From JAKFWI01 sp031399165 (GTDB lineage Bacteria > Pseudomonadota > Alphaproteobacteria > Caulobacterales > Aquidulcibacteraceae): a stretch of 64,000 nt of DNA. Within the stretch, counting starts at the first letter, position 1; each line of letters opens with the position of its first letter. The stretch is from positions 124,001 through 188,000 of the forward strand of contig JANNOO010000043.1 in the NCBI GenBank assembly GCA_031399165.1, written 5' to 3'. The notes under the pieces are model-generated. The model was not told the origin of the DNA, did no database searches, and saw nothing but the letters and a program-made list of their open reading frames with translations. This document shows positions 52,084 through 62,000 of the stretch, in pieces. The translations under genes were made by a program, and so were the position numbers.

Positions 52084-53108
52084 GCGGACTCCATCCATTC
52101 AGGATAGGGCAGGTGGCGCGCCCTAAGGAAAGCCGGATTGTAAAGTTTGCTCATATAGCGGGAGCCAAGATCACATAGCACCGTAACGATCGTCTTGCCT
52201 GGCCCAAGCGCCTGCGCCAGGCGCATCGCCCCGACTATGTTGATGCCGGCCGAGCCGCCAAGGCACAGCCCTTCTTCGCGCACCAGCGCGTAAAGGACCG
52301 GCAGCATCTCACTGTCCTCGATGCGAAATGCTCTGTCGACTACGGCGCCTTCAAGGTTCGCCGTGATACGGCTCTGGCCGATGCCTTCGGTAATGGACTC
52401 GCCTTCGGCCTTCAGTTTTCCATGGGCATAGTAGTTATAGAGCGCCGCGCCGCCGGGATCGGCCAAGCCGATCCTGACCGCTGGATTGCGTTCCTTCAGC
52501 GCCATGGAGACGCCGGCCAGCGTACCGCCGGTTCCCACCGCGCAGATGAAGCCATCCACGGCGCCTCCGGTCTGCTCCCAGATTTCACGGCCCGTGGTGT
52601 CGTAATGCGCCTGGCGGTTGGCGGTGTTGTCGAACTGGTTTGCCCAGATGGCGCCGTTCGGCTCCCGGGCGTTCAGCTCATCAGCCAGCCGGCCCGAAAA
52701 GCGGACATAATGATCCGGGTGGCTGGCCGGGACGGCATCGACTTCGACAAGCTCTGCGCCCAACAAGCGGATTGCGTCTTTTTTCTCCTGGCTCTGCGTA
52801 CGCGGAATGACGATCGTGGCGCGATAGCCGAGCGCTGCGCCGACCAAAGCGATCCCGATGCCCGTATTGCCCGCGGTGCCCTCAACAATGCGTCCACCGG
52901 GACGAAGCACGCCGCGCCGCTCAGCGTCGCGAATAATGTAAAGCGCTGCGCGATCTTTAACCGACTGCCCCGGGTTCATGAATTCGGCCTTGCCCCAGAT
53001 GTCACATCTGGTTTCAGTCGAAGCCCGCTTGAGGCGAATGAGAGGCGTGTTGCCTATCGTTTCGATAACGCTGGGCGCGCTGCGGGCAGGGTGGTGATGA
53101 GTGTCCAC
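52080..53108 (-). CDS. cysK: cysteine synthase A
   Basis: A 342-residue PLP enzyme that makes cysteine from O-acetylserine and sulfide. The opening IETIGNTPLIRLKRASTETR and the PLP lysine in NPGQSVKDRAALYIIRDAER (near residue 51) are clear; GTAGNTGIGIALVGA binds the PLP phosphate. The start is GTG at 53108. The gene is longer than enteric CysK by about 20 residues, as in other alphaproteobacteria. It overlaps sseA downstream and follows the CFA-type gene by 52 bases in the same direction. Confidence 0.92.
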   Translation of the reverse strand: MDTHHHPARSAPSVIETIGNTPLIRLKRASTETRCDIWGKAEFMNPGQSVKDRAALYIIRDAERRGVLRPGGRIVEGTAGNTGIGIALVGAALGYRATIVIPRTQSQEKKDAIRLLGAELVEVDAVPASHPDHYVRFSGRLADELNAREPNGAIWANQFDNTANRQAHYDTTGREIWEQTGGAVDGFICAVGTGGTLAGVSMALKERNPAVRIGLADPGGAALYNYYAHGKLKAEGESITEGIGQSRITANLEGAVVDRAFRIEDSEMLPVLYALVREEGLCLGGSAGINIVGAMRLAQALGPGKTIVTVLCDLGSRYMSKLYNPAFLRARHLPYPEWMESA

Positions 53109-53160
53109 CGACCTGGTCTAGATGGCCCTCGCACGGGGTTCAAGCAGCGCCTGAACGGGG

Positions 53161-54402
53161 TTAGGCCTTAGCCAGCGCGACTTGAACAACATCAGTTCTC
53201 GCGGTGCGGAAACCGGCTTCACAATAACTGAGGTAGAAGCGCCACAGGCGCTTGAACCGTTCGTCGAAGCCAAGGCTGCGTATTTCTTCCCAATGGGCCG
53301 TGAAGCGCTGCCCCCAGGCGGCAAGGGTGTCAGCGTAATGCTCACCGAAGCGATGCACAGGTTCCCACGCCAAACCGGCCTGTGTCGCTTCTTCCTGCAG
53401 GCGCGAAAGGCTCGGCAGCATGCCGCCCGGAAAGATGTAGCGTTGAATAAAGTCAGCCCGGCGACGGTAGGCGGCAAACAGGTCGTCCTTAATCGTTATA
53501 ATCTGCAACGCGGCGCGGCCACCCGGCTTCAATAGAGAGGACACTTTGGCAAAGTAGTCAGACCAGTACCGCTCACCCACGGCCTCGAACATTTCAATCG
53601 ACGCAATCTTGTCAAAGGCGCCATCGGCATCGCGGTAGTCGAGCAACTTTATTTCTACGCTATCGGATAACCCGGCGCGCGCGATCCTCTCACGTGCGTA
53701 CAGAAGTTGCTCGTTCGAAATGGTAAGGCCGGTTACACGCACGCCGTAATCCCGCGCCGCCACTTCCGCAAACCCGCCCCAACCGCAACCGATCTCAAGG
53801 AGATGCTCACCAGGCTTGAGCTGGAGCTTATCTGCCAGCGCCCGATATTTGTTTATCTGACCAGCGGTTAGATCGTCGCCTGGCTTAAAGCACGCGGATG
53901 AGTAGGTCATCGTCGGATCGAGCCACGCTTGGTAGAAGCGATTGCCGAGATCATAATGCTCGTGAATGTTGCGCCGCGCGCCCTCGCGATTGTTGTCCCG
54001 TCGTATATGCGCGATCATGTTGGCCGCCCGCGCTAGCCAATTTCCGCGGAACAAGCGCATGATCTGCTCAGCGTTAAGGCTGAAGAATTCCAGCACGGCC
54101 GACAAATCGGGAGTGTCCCAATAGCCGGCGATGTAGGCGTCAGCAAAGCCGATATCGCCCGCCGCAAGAACCTTGCGGGCAAAGGCATAGTCGCGCACAT
54201 CCATCTGCGCCGCCGGTCCGGCCTCGCTTCCCCCGAAGGCGATCACACGCCCACCCGGCAAGCGCATCTCGAGGCTTCCGTGTTTTGTTGGCAGGCAGGC
54301 GAACATTACGGCTTTGGCGCTTGCCGGCGCGCCCTTTATGCTGGCGATCAAGCCAGCGGAGGCCGTTTCAGCCTTCCGCTTAAATGCGGGATCGGCGCTC
54401 AT
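53161..54402 (-). CDS. cyclopropane-fatty-acyl-phospholipid synthase family methyltransferase
   Basis: A 413-residue SAM-dependent enzyme of the Cfa family. Its SAM-binding motif is GEHLLEIGCGWGGFAEVAAR and the substrate region shows NIHEHYDLGNRFYQAWLDPT and CFKPGDDLTAGQINKY. It modifies unsaturated fatty acyl chains of membrane lipids by adding a methylene or methyl group. The ATG at 54402 has AGGA eight bases before it; a TTG at 54420 overlaps the previous gene. In Rhodobacter, related genes with a flavin amine oxidase and DUF1365 belong to the sigma-E/ChrR regulon and are linked to furan fatty acid synthesis; the same trio is found here, so methylation of a vaccenoyl chain is as plausible as cyclopropanation. 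Confidence 0.87.
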   Translation of the reverse strand: MSADPAFKRKAETASAGLIASIKGAPASAKAVMFACLPTKHGSLEMRLPGGRVIAFGGSEAGPAAQMDVRDYAFARKVLAAGDIGFADAYIAGYWDTPDLSAVLEFFSLNAEQIMRLFRGNWLARAANMIAHIRRDNNREGARRNIHEHYDLGNRFYQAWLDPTMTYSSACFKPGDDLTAGQINKYRALADKLQLKPGEHLLEIGCGWGGFAEVAARDYGVRVTGLTISNEQLLYARERIARAGLSDSVEIKLLDYRDADGAFDKIASIEMFEAVGERYWSDYFAKVSSLLKPGGRAALQIITIKDDLFAAYRRRADFIQRYIFPGGMLPSLSRLQEEATQAGLAWEPVHRFGEHYADTLAAWGQRFTAHWEEIRSLGFDERFKRLWRFYLSYCEAGFRTARTDVVQVALAKA

Positions 54403-54412
54403 CGGCAAAATC

Positions 54413-55210
54413 CTATTCAACTAATTCGCCCGGCGAAAGGGAGGGTGCATGGTGCAGAGGCGCGGTGTCGGGATGTGAGATCGATTGCGCCGGGGGCGGA
54501 GGCTTAGGCCGGTACCGTGCGCCCCGGAGCCAAAGCTTCAACGCCTGCCAATGTATTGACGTCACAACGCCGACCGTCATCAGGGGCAGTCCAAAGAATG
54601 CGCGGATCAACGCCCAATCTGACAAACGAGCACGCCGCCCATTCAACGTGGCGACGTGCTCCAGCACGCCGCCAGTAATGTTCTCCACCACCAGCGCCAA
54701 CCGCTCATTTGGCGGCCGCACCTGAAAGCGGTACTCGCCACAAACATCGAAAAATGGGGAGACGTGGAATATTTTGCGCACGCGCTGCTTTTCGCCGGCG
54801 CGGTATGGCGTCACGTAGGAATGCTTCTCGCCGAACGTGTTGCGCACTTCGTAGATTACGCCGGCCAGAGTGCCGGACTTGTCGAATCCGAACAACAGCG
54901 AGATCGGGTTAAATGCGAAGCCGAGAAGGCGCGGCAGGGCGAGGAGTTCAATTCTTCCGCCGTCAATATTCACGCCTGCCTTGACGAAAGCGTCCTCCGC
55001 CCATGCGCGCAAGGGCTGATCGCCGCCGTGATCATCGTCATGGAAGCTGAATAGATTGAACTTGTTGTGCGATAGAAAGCGAAGCCCGGCCGTATCTTGC
55101 GCGATGTTGTCGATGTCTAGCAGCAGATAGAACAGCGAATAGGTGAAGCAATGGGCGCCCGCTTGAACCCGGCGGTGCGTGGTTTGCGCCCTATAGGCGG
55201 CGGAATTCAT
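54413..55210 (-). CDS. DUF1365 domain-containing protein
   Basis: A 265-residue DUF1365 protein. From the ATG at 55210 it reads into AQTTHRRVQAGAHCFTYSLF and then LPRLLGFAFNPISLLFGFDK, HSYVTPYRAGEKQR and KIFHVSPFF, all family landmarks. The activity is not known; the gene almost always lies between a flavin amine oxidase and a Cfa-type methyltransferase, as here. The start overlaps the stop of the oxidoreductase gene (ATGA), so the two are translationally coupled. Confidence 0.9.
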   Translation of the reverse strand: MNSAAYRAQTTHRRVQAGAHCFTYSLFYLLLDIDNIAQDTAGLRFLSHNKFNLFSFHDDDHGGDQPLRAWAEDAFVKAGVNIDGGRIELLALPRLLGFAFNPISLLFGFDKSGTLAGVIYEVRNTFGEKHSYVTPYRAGEKQRVRKIFHVSPFFDVCGEYRFQVRPPNERLALVVENITGGVLEHVATLNGRRARLSDWALIRAFFGLPLMTVGVVTSIHWQALKLWLRGARYRPKPPPPAQSISHPDTAPLHHAPSLSPGELVE

Positions 55211-56529
55211 CCGCTCGCTCCCGCAACAACGGGAGCGGCGTGCGGTCTTGCTCGCGCGGCCTGAGTACGAGATACGCTCGAGTTCCAAGGAATGCGCGCG
55301 CCCAGGCGCTGGGCTACGGCCAAACCGGAAGCCAAGCCGTCCTCGTGGAAGCCATAGCCCAACCACGCGCCGGCGAACCAGGTCCGATGCTCGCCCTGCA
55401 GACGACCTATCGCATCCTGTGCCGCCAGCGCAGCGTTGTTGAATTGAGGGTGGTCGTACATGAAGCGCGAAAAGGTTAGCGCTGGCTCCGGGGGCTGATC
55501 AGGATTCAGCGTCACAAATACGGGTCGCTGCGGGTCGAGACGCTGGAGACGGTTCATCCAGTACGAAACGCACACCCCAGCGCCCTCGTTCCTGCCACGC
55601 AAATAATTCCAGGAAGCCCACGCTTTCGTCCGCCTCGGCATTAGACGCTTATCGCGATGCAGGAATGCTTCGTTGGGCGCGTACTTTATAGCGCCAAGTG
55701 CATCCCGCTCGGCACGGGTCGCGTCCAACAGCAGCTCCAGCGATTCGTTCGGGTGGCACGCCAGGACGACGTGGTCGAAATCAAAGTCGCCGTGAACGGT
55801 GCGCACGCTTACGACATTGTCACTGCGGGTAATCGCCTTTACTGCCGCGCCGCTCCGAACGCGTGATCCAAGGGCCGAGCGAAGTTCGCTGACATAGCTC
55901 CGGCTACCGTCGGCGACGGTGCGCCACCCAATGCGGTTCGTGCTGCTCAGCAGCCGGTGATTATCGAAAAAACGCAGAAATGTGGCGGCCGGATAACGGA
56001 GCATGTCGCGCTCCGGCGTCGACCAAATCGCCGCGCCCATCGGCAACAGGTAATTGCTAAGAAAGTGGGGGCTGAGGCGAAGGCTTTCGATGTATTCTTG
56101 GAGCGTCGCGCCGTTTATCGTGTCCCCACGGATATCTTGGAGCGCCGCCCGGTTGAACTTCAAGATATCCGTCAGCATGGCGAGGAAAGCCGGGCGCGTC
56201 AGGTTCCGTTTCCACGCGAACAGACCAGCTATGCCATCGCTCGACCACTCGAACCCGGCCGGATCGCTGACTGAGAAGCTCATGTCTGACTCGATGCTCT
56301 GTACGCCCAGATTATCGAGCAGAGCAGTGAAGTTAGGATAATTTTTCTGATTGAATACGACAAAGCCCGTATCCACAGCCATCACGCCGCCATCATAGTC
56401 TATTTCAACGGTGTTGGCGTGGCCGCCGAGGCGTTCGTGGCGCTCAAAGAGGGTCACGTCATGGACGTTTCGGAGCGCCCACGCGGCGCCAAGCCCCGAG
56501 ACACCCCCACCAATTACTGCAATACGCAT
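55207..56529 (-). CDS. FAD-dependent oxidoreductase, flavin amine oxidase type
   Basis: A 440-residue flavoprotein with an N-terminal dinucleotide fold (AVIGGGVSGLGAAWALRN, then LFERHERLGGHANTVE) and FAD-domain motifs further on (HVVLACHPNESLELL, and GAWLGYGFHEDGLASG near the C-terminus). It is of the kind found beside DUF1365 and Cfa genes; in Rhodobacter a related enzyme has been linked to desaturation or oxidation of methylated fatty acyl chains, which I take only as a guide. It is the first gene of the six-gene minus-strand run ending at metC. Confidence 0.85.
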   Translation of the reverse strand: MRIAVIGGGVSGLGAAWALRNVHDVTLFERHERLGGHANTVEIDYDGGVMAVDTGFVVFNQKNYPNFTALLDNLGVQSIESDMSFSVSDPAGFEWSSDGIAGLFAWKRNLTRPAFLAMLTDILKFNRAALQDIRGDTINGATLQEYIESLRLSPHFLSNYLLPMGAAIWSTPERDMLRYPAATFLRFFDNHRLLSSTNRIGWRTVADGSRSYVSELRSALGSRVRSGAAVKAITRSDNVVSVRTVHGDFDFDHVVLACHPNESLELLLDATRAERDALGAIKYAPNEAFLHRDKRLMPRRTKAWASWNYLRGRNEGAGVCVSYWMNRLQRLDPQRPVFVTLNPDQPPEPALTFSRFMYDHPQFNNAALAAQDAIGRLQGEHRTWFAGAWLGYGFHEDGLASGLAVAQRLGARIPWNSSVSRTQAARARPHAAPVVAGASG

Positions 56530-56589
56530 TATCCGGTCCTGGCGCCCGGCGTTTGGGCTGATTAACTACGCCAAGGGCGTGGAATTGGA

Positions 56590-58689
56590 TCAGCCTGAGC
56601 GAGCGTAACCGTGTTCTGTCAGCCCAAACAAGGCAAGGCCGAATGCGATGGCGCGGCCCCGCGCGCCATCAGTCAGCCCCGGGTCGCGATCAAGCGCCAT
56701 GCGCGCCTCGCTGTCCGCTGCGGAGAGCAAGTTGGCATGCACCTCGCCGTTTACAAACTTGAAGGGAGGGAAACCGCTTTGCTGGGTTCCCATGATGTCG
56801 CCCATGCCGCGTAATTTATAATCCATCTCCGCTATGATGAAGCCGTCCTCGGTGCGCCGCAGTGAGTCCAGCCTTTCGCGCGCCGTCTGTCCCAGGGGTG
56901 GACGCCACAGAAGCACACACGAACCGGGCTTATCACCGCGGCCGACGCGGCCACGCAATTGGTGCAATTGCGCCAGCCCAAAGCGTTCGGCGTGCTCAAC
57001 GACCATGATCGTAGCTTCGGGGATGTTGACCCCCACTTCGATGACGGAGGTCGCCACCAGCAGGAACGCGTCACCGGATCGTAGCCGGTCCATCTCCGCA
57101 TCGCGTGCGGTCGCGGACATGCGCCCGTGGACGAGCGCGACAGCGTCGCCAAAGCGTTGCTTGAGAAGCTCATAGCGGTCCTCTACGGCCGCTAGATCCA
57201 GCGCTTCCGATTCCTCGATCAGCGGGCATACCCAGTATGCGCGTTCACCGCGCTCTGCGGCGTCGGCAATCGCCTCTACGATTTCGTCAGCCTTGGTAGT
57301 GGGTTTGGCGATCGTGCGGATGGGTTTGCGCCCCGGCGGCTTTTCATCGAGTATGGAGATGTCCATATCGCCATGTACGGCTAGCGCGAGGGTGCGTGGA
57401 ATCGGCGTCGCGCTCATCACCAGAACATGTGGATGCAAGCCTTTAGCCACCAGGCGCATACGGTCGGACACGCCGAAACGGTGCTGTTCATCAATGACGA
57501 TAAGCCCAAGCTCGGCAAACGAAACATCATCTTGCAATAGGGCGTGTGTGCCGATCACGGCGTTTATCTCGCCTGCCGCCAACTTTTCCAGAATGGCGCG
57601 CTTTTCCTTTCCCTTGTCTCGGCCTGTGAGCACAACCGCCTTTAAATCAGCGGCTTCCAGCATGGGGATCATGCTTTGACCATGTTGGCGCGCCAGGATT
57701 TCGGTAGGAGCCATTAATGCGCTTTGCACGCCCGCTTCAGCCGCACGCGCCATCGCGAGCGCAGCGACCACCGTTTTACCTGAACCAACATCACCCTGTA
57801 GCAATCGCAGCATCGGCGACGCGATCGCCATATCCTTGGCGATTTCGCCAGTCGCGCGCTTCTGCGCCGCTGTAAGGTCATAAGGCAAAGAGGCGCCAAG
57901 CCGTTTCTCGCGCTCACCGTCCGCCAAAAGGGCGCGGCCAGCCTGACTGCGCCGCGCTGCGCGGCGAAGATGCAGCGCACATTGGCGCAGAAACAATTCG
58001 TCATAGGCAAGGCGAGTGCGGTAGGCGCCCTCGGGCGCTAGATCGGCCAGTTCCTGCGGTTGATGTTGGCGCATCAAGCTCTCACCGAACCCCGCCCACG
58101 CGTTCGCCGAAAGCGTCGCCTGATCGAGCCATTCCGGCGGCGCGCCGAGGAGGGGCGCTGCCTGTTTGATCGCCCGTTGCAACGTTCGTCCGGCGAGGCC
58201 AGCGGTCAGCGGATATACCGGCTCAATCGCAGGTGGAGCGTCCCCCTTCTCTGGATCGACAACATAGTCGGGGTGAAGCATCTGGCGCTCACCTTTGTAG
58301 TGATCCACCTTGCCGCTCACGAGCCGCCGCTGTCCAATGGGCCACATCCGCTCAAGCATTTCCTTGCGCGGCCGAAAATAAGCCACCGACAGAAAGCCGG
58401 TCTCGTCGCGCAGCCGCACGCGATAGGGCGAGCGCGCGGAAAACGACGGCAGGTGCGCATCGACTTCGACATCGAGCGTAGCGATCTCTCCATCGCGCGT
58501 ATCAGCGATGGGCACGCGGTTTCGCCGGTCAATTGCCCCATGCGGCATAAGAAACAGCAGGTCGCGCGTGGCCGGTCCACCCGCCACATGCGCGATCAGC
58601 TCGGCGGTATCTTTTTTTGCCCCTTTTAGCGCCGCGGGTGGGGCCAGCAGGGCTGTGAGATCGGGTATCTGGTCGGACAAGAACGCCAC
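56590..58689 (-). CDS. recG: ATP-dependent DNA helicase RecG
   Basis: A helicase of about 700 residues that reverses stalled replication forks and processes recombination intermediates. The wedge domain opens with RDLLFLMPHGAIDRR. Walker A is LLQGDVGSGKTVVAALAMAR and the DEQH box is LIVIDEQHRFGVSDRM; LHQLRGRVGRGDKPGSCVLL is motif VI. I set the start at the GTG at 58689 because the frame continuing to a TTG at 58767 would leave only 17 bases to the divergent sdhE gene; the TTG at 58680 is also possible. The N-terminal linker AALKG lacks the usual GVGP motif. Confidence 0.92.
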   Translation of the reverse strand: MAFLSDQIPDLTALLAPPAALKGAKKDTAELIAHVAGGPATRDLLFLMPHGAIDRRNRVPIADTRDGEIATLDVEVDAHLPSFSARSPYRVRLRDETGFLSVAYFRPRKEMLERMWPIGQRRLVSGKVDHYKGERQMLHPDYVVDPEKGDAPPAIEPVYPLTAGLAGRTLQRAIKQAAPLLGAPPEWLDQATLSANAWAGFGESLMRQHQPQELADLAPEGAYRTRLAYDELFLRQCALHLRRAARRSQAGRALLADGEREKRLGASLPYDLTAAQKRATGEIAKDMAIASPMLRLLQGDVGSGKTVVAALAMARAAEAGVQSALMAPTEILARQHGQSMIPMLEAADLKAVVLTGRDKGKEKRAILEKLAAGEINAVIGTHALLQDDVSFAELGLIVIDEQHRFGVSDRMRLVAKGLHPHVLVMSATPIPRTLALAVHGDMDISILDEKPPGRKPIRTIAKPTTKADEIVEAIADAAERGERAYWVCPLIEESEALDLAAVEDRYELLKQRFGDAVALVHGRMSATARDAEMDRLRSGDAFLLVATSVIEVGVNIPEATIMVVEHAERFGLAQLHQLRGRVGRGDKPGSCVLLWRPPLGQTARERLDSLRRTEDGFIIAEMDYKLRGMGDIMGTQQSGFPPFKFVNGEVHANLLSAADSEARMALDRDPGLTDGARGRAIAFGLALFGLTEHGYARSG

Positions 58690-58784
58690 ACAGTTGGCCG
58701 CACTGACAGGCGTTGAGACTTGGTCTATAGCCCGCGCCCCTGCAAGTCTGGCCTGACCTGATTCCAACGCCTATCTGAAGAGCA

Positions 58785-59048
58785 ATGGACGACCGCCGCA
58801 AACGCCTCACCCTCCGCGCCTGGCGGCGGGGCTTCCGTGAGATGGACCTGATCTTGGGGTCTTTTGCAGATTCGCGCGCCGCCTCGCTATCCGAGGACGA
58901 AATGGCGACGTTCGAGGCGCTGCTGGAGGCGGCGGATCAGGATGTTTACGACTGGATACTGGGCCGTGCGCCGGCGCCGGCTATCCATGACAGCCCCTTG
59001 TTCGCAGAGGTGAGGGCGTTCGCAGCTTCGGGAACGGTTCGGTCTTGA
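58785..59048 (+). CDS. sdhE: succinate dehydrogenase assembly factor 2
   Basis: An 87-residue protein of the SdhE/YgfY family with the RGxxE flavinylation motif in LRAWRRGFREMDLILG. It helps attach FAD to the succinate dehydrogenase flavoprotein. The body (EALLEAADQDVYDWILGRAP) is typical. The stop overlaps the mfd start (59045-59048). It is divergent from recG. Confidence 0.92.
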   Translation: MDDRRKRLTLRAWRRGFREMDLILGSFADSRAASLSEDEMATFEALLEAADQDVYDWILGRAPAPAIHDSPLFAEVRAFAASGTVRS

Positions 59049-62000
59049 GCGCACTCTATCCTATAGCGCCAAAGCCGCTGCAGGAAATCGGCCGCCGCGA
59101 GGGCGCGTTGCTGGTGTGCAACGCCCCTGACGGAGTCGACGCCACAGCGTTCGCCGCTGCGCTCCGGCTGCGCGGCGGCGTGGGTTTGTTCGTCACGCGC
59201 GATGAAGCCCGCGCGGCAAGCGCCGAAGCCGTGATGGCGTTTTTCGTCCCTGAGTTAGAAGTCGTCCGCCTGCCGGGCTGGGACAATCTGCCCTACGATC
59301 GCATCTCTCCAACGCCGGCTGTCGCCGCACAGCGCACAGCGGTGCTTGCCCGCCTCGTTAAGCGCAAGGAGGGGGAACCGCCGATCGCGGTGATCGCCAC
59401 GGCGTCGGCCGTCACCCAGCGCGCCGCGCCACGAGCGCGCGTCGCTGCGGCCGCGTTCTCAGCCGCGGCCGGTGAGATCGTGGATACGGAAGAGTTGGAA
59501 GCCTACCTGCAGATCAATGGCTACGGCCGCGCAGGCACGGTTCGCGCGCCCGGCGACTTTGCCATTCGCGGCGGCGTCACCGATGTGTTTTCCCCCGGCG
59601 CGAAAGAGCCGATCCGGTTCGACTTCTTCGGAGACCAGCTGGAATCGATCCGCAGCTTTGATCCGGAAACACAGCGCTCCACACATCAACTGAAGCGCGC
59701 AGATCTGACGCCGGTCAGCGAAGTGCTGCTCGACAATGACTGCGTGCGACGTTTTCGGGCCAAGTTCGTCGATAATTTCGGCGTAGGGGCTGATCAGATG
59801 TACGAGGCCGTGACGGCCCACATCCGCCGCCAGGGCATTGAGCAATGGTTGCCCTATTTCTACGAGCGGCTTGAAACGGTTTTCGACTACGCAGGCCCCA
59901 GCGCGCTGATCGGCTTCGAACATCTGGCTGAAGATTCATGCAAGGAACGCTTCGATCAGGCCAGGGAACATTACGAGGCGCGCCGTTCAGCGCCGGCCGT
60001 GCGGGGAACCACGCCGTTCCGCGCGCCTTCGCCAGATCAGCTTTATCTTTCGCCGGATGCGGTGAACGAAATCCTGCGGCCGCTCCGTGTGCGACGCTTC
60101 ACGCCTTTCGTTGAGGCCGGACGCGAGAGCATCGACCTGCGCGCCAAAGTCGGGCGGAGCTTCGCCGCCGAACGAGCAACCCCGGACCTCAACGTATTCG
60201 AAATCGCGGCGCAGCACGTTCGCGCCTTGGCTAAGGGCGGCAAGCGCGTGATCCTGGCGGCTTGGACTGAAGGGTCCGCCGAGCGGTTGGCCGCGGTGAT
60301 GGCCGATCATGGGCTCAAGGACGTGCGGCCAGCAACCGGCTGGCCGCAAGCGCTAGCCCTGAAGGCCAGCGAAATCGCGTTGTCGGTTCTGCCATTGGAG
60401 CACGGCTTCGAGAGCGAAGACGTGGCCGTGCTGTGCGAGCAGGACGTGCTGGGCGACCGTCTTGCCCGGCCCCGCAAGAAGGGGCGGGCGGCGGGCCTGA
60501 TCGCAGAGGCAGCGGCCTTGGCGCCGGGCGATCTGATCGTCCACTCAGATCATGGGATCGGCCGCTACGACGGGCTGAAGACTCTGGACGCTGCTGGCGC
60601 GCCGCACGATTGCCTCGAGTTGGAATACGCCGGCGGCGACAAGCTTTACCTGCCGGTGGAGAACATCGAGCTCGTCACGCGGTACGGCTCCGAAGAATCC
60701 GGGGTGCAGCTGGATAAACTTGGTGGCGCAGGCTGGCAGCAGCGCAAGGCCCGCGCGAAAAAGCGTCTCCGCGATATGGCTGCGGAGTTGATCAAGATCG
60801 CCGCCCAGCGCGCATCCCGCCATGCCGAGGCGTTGGCGCCACCCGAAGGCCTATGGGACGAGTTCTGCGCCCGCTTCCCATACGAAGAAACGGATGACCA
60901 GCTGGCGGCGATCGGCGACGTGGTGGGCGACCTGGGCTCGGGCGCCCCCATGGATCGCTTGATCTGTGGCGATGTTGGCTTCGGCAAAACGGAAGTGGCG
61001 CTTCGCGCCGCGTTTCTGGTCGCGATGAGCGGCAAGCAAGTGGCTGTCGTCGGTCCAACGACGCTTCTGGCGCGGCAGCATTTCAAGACGTTTGAAGAGC
61101 GGTTCCGCGGCCTGCCTATTCGTGTGCGACAGCTTTCGCGTCTGGTCGGCGCGAAGGAGGCGGCAGAAACTCGTGCGCAGCTTACCGACGGCACGGTCAA
61201 TATCCTCGTCGGCACGCATGCCGTCCTGGCGGCGAGCGTCAAATTCCAGGATCTCGGCCTGGTTATCGTCGATGAGGAACAGCATTTCGGCGTAAAGCAC
61301 AAAGAACGATTGAAGGACTTGCGCGCTGACGTTCATGTGCTGACGCTTTCAGCAACGCCCATTCCGCGCACGATGCAGCTGGCGCTTTCAGGCATCCGAG
61401 AAATGTCGATCATCGCCACCCCGCCCGTCGATCGGATGGCCGTGCGCACCTATGTAACACCATTCGATCCGGTTACGATCCGCGAAGCGGTGCTGCGTGA
61501 ACGCTATCGTGGCGGACAGAGCTTTTATGTTGTGCCGCGAATCGCTGATCTGGCGGACGCCGAGCGCTTCATGCGCGAATCCGTGCCTGAAGTGCGCGTC
61601 GTCGCCGCGCATGGGCAGATGGCCGCCAACTCGCTTGATGAGATCATGAGCGCCTTTTATGACGGCCAGTACGATGTGCTGCTCTCCACCAGCATCGTCG
61701 AATCTGGGCTCGACATTCCGCGCGCCAACACGCTGATCGTGCATCGCGCCGACATGTTCGGGCTGGCGCAATTGTATCAGTTGCGCGGCAGGGTAGGGCG
61801 TTCGCGCGTGCGCGCGTACGCATATCTCACCACAACGACGGAGCAGATGCTGACGGCTGGCGCAGAGAAGCGGCTGCGCATCCTATCATCACTCGACAAT
61901 CTTGGCGCCGGATTCACGCTGGCCAGCCACGATCTGGACATGCGCGGCGGCGGCAATCTTCTCGGCGAGGAACAATCGGGTCACATCAAGGAAGTGGGCG

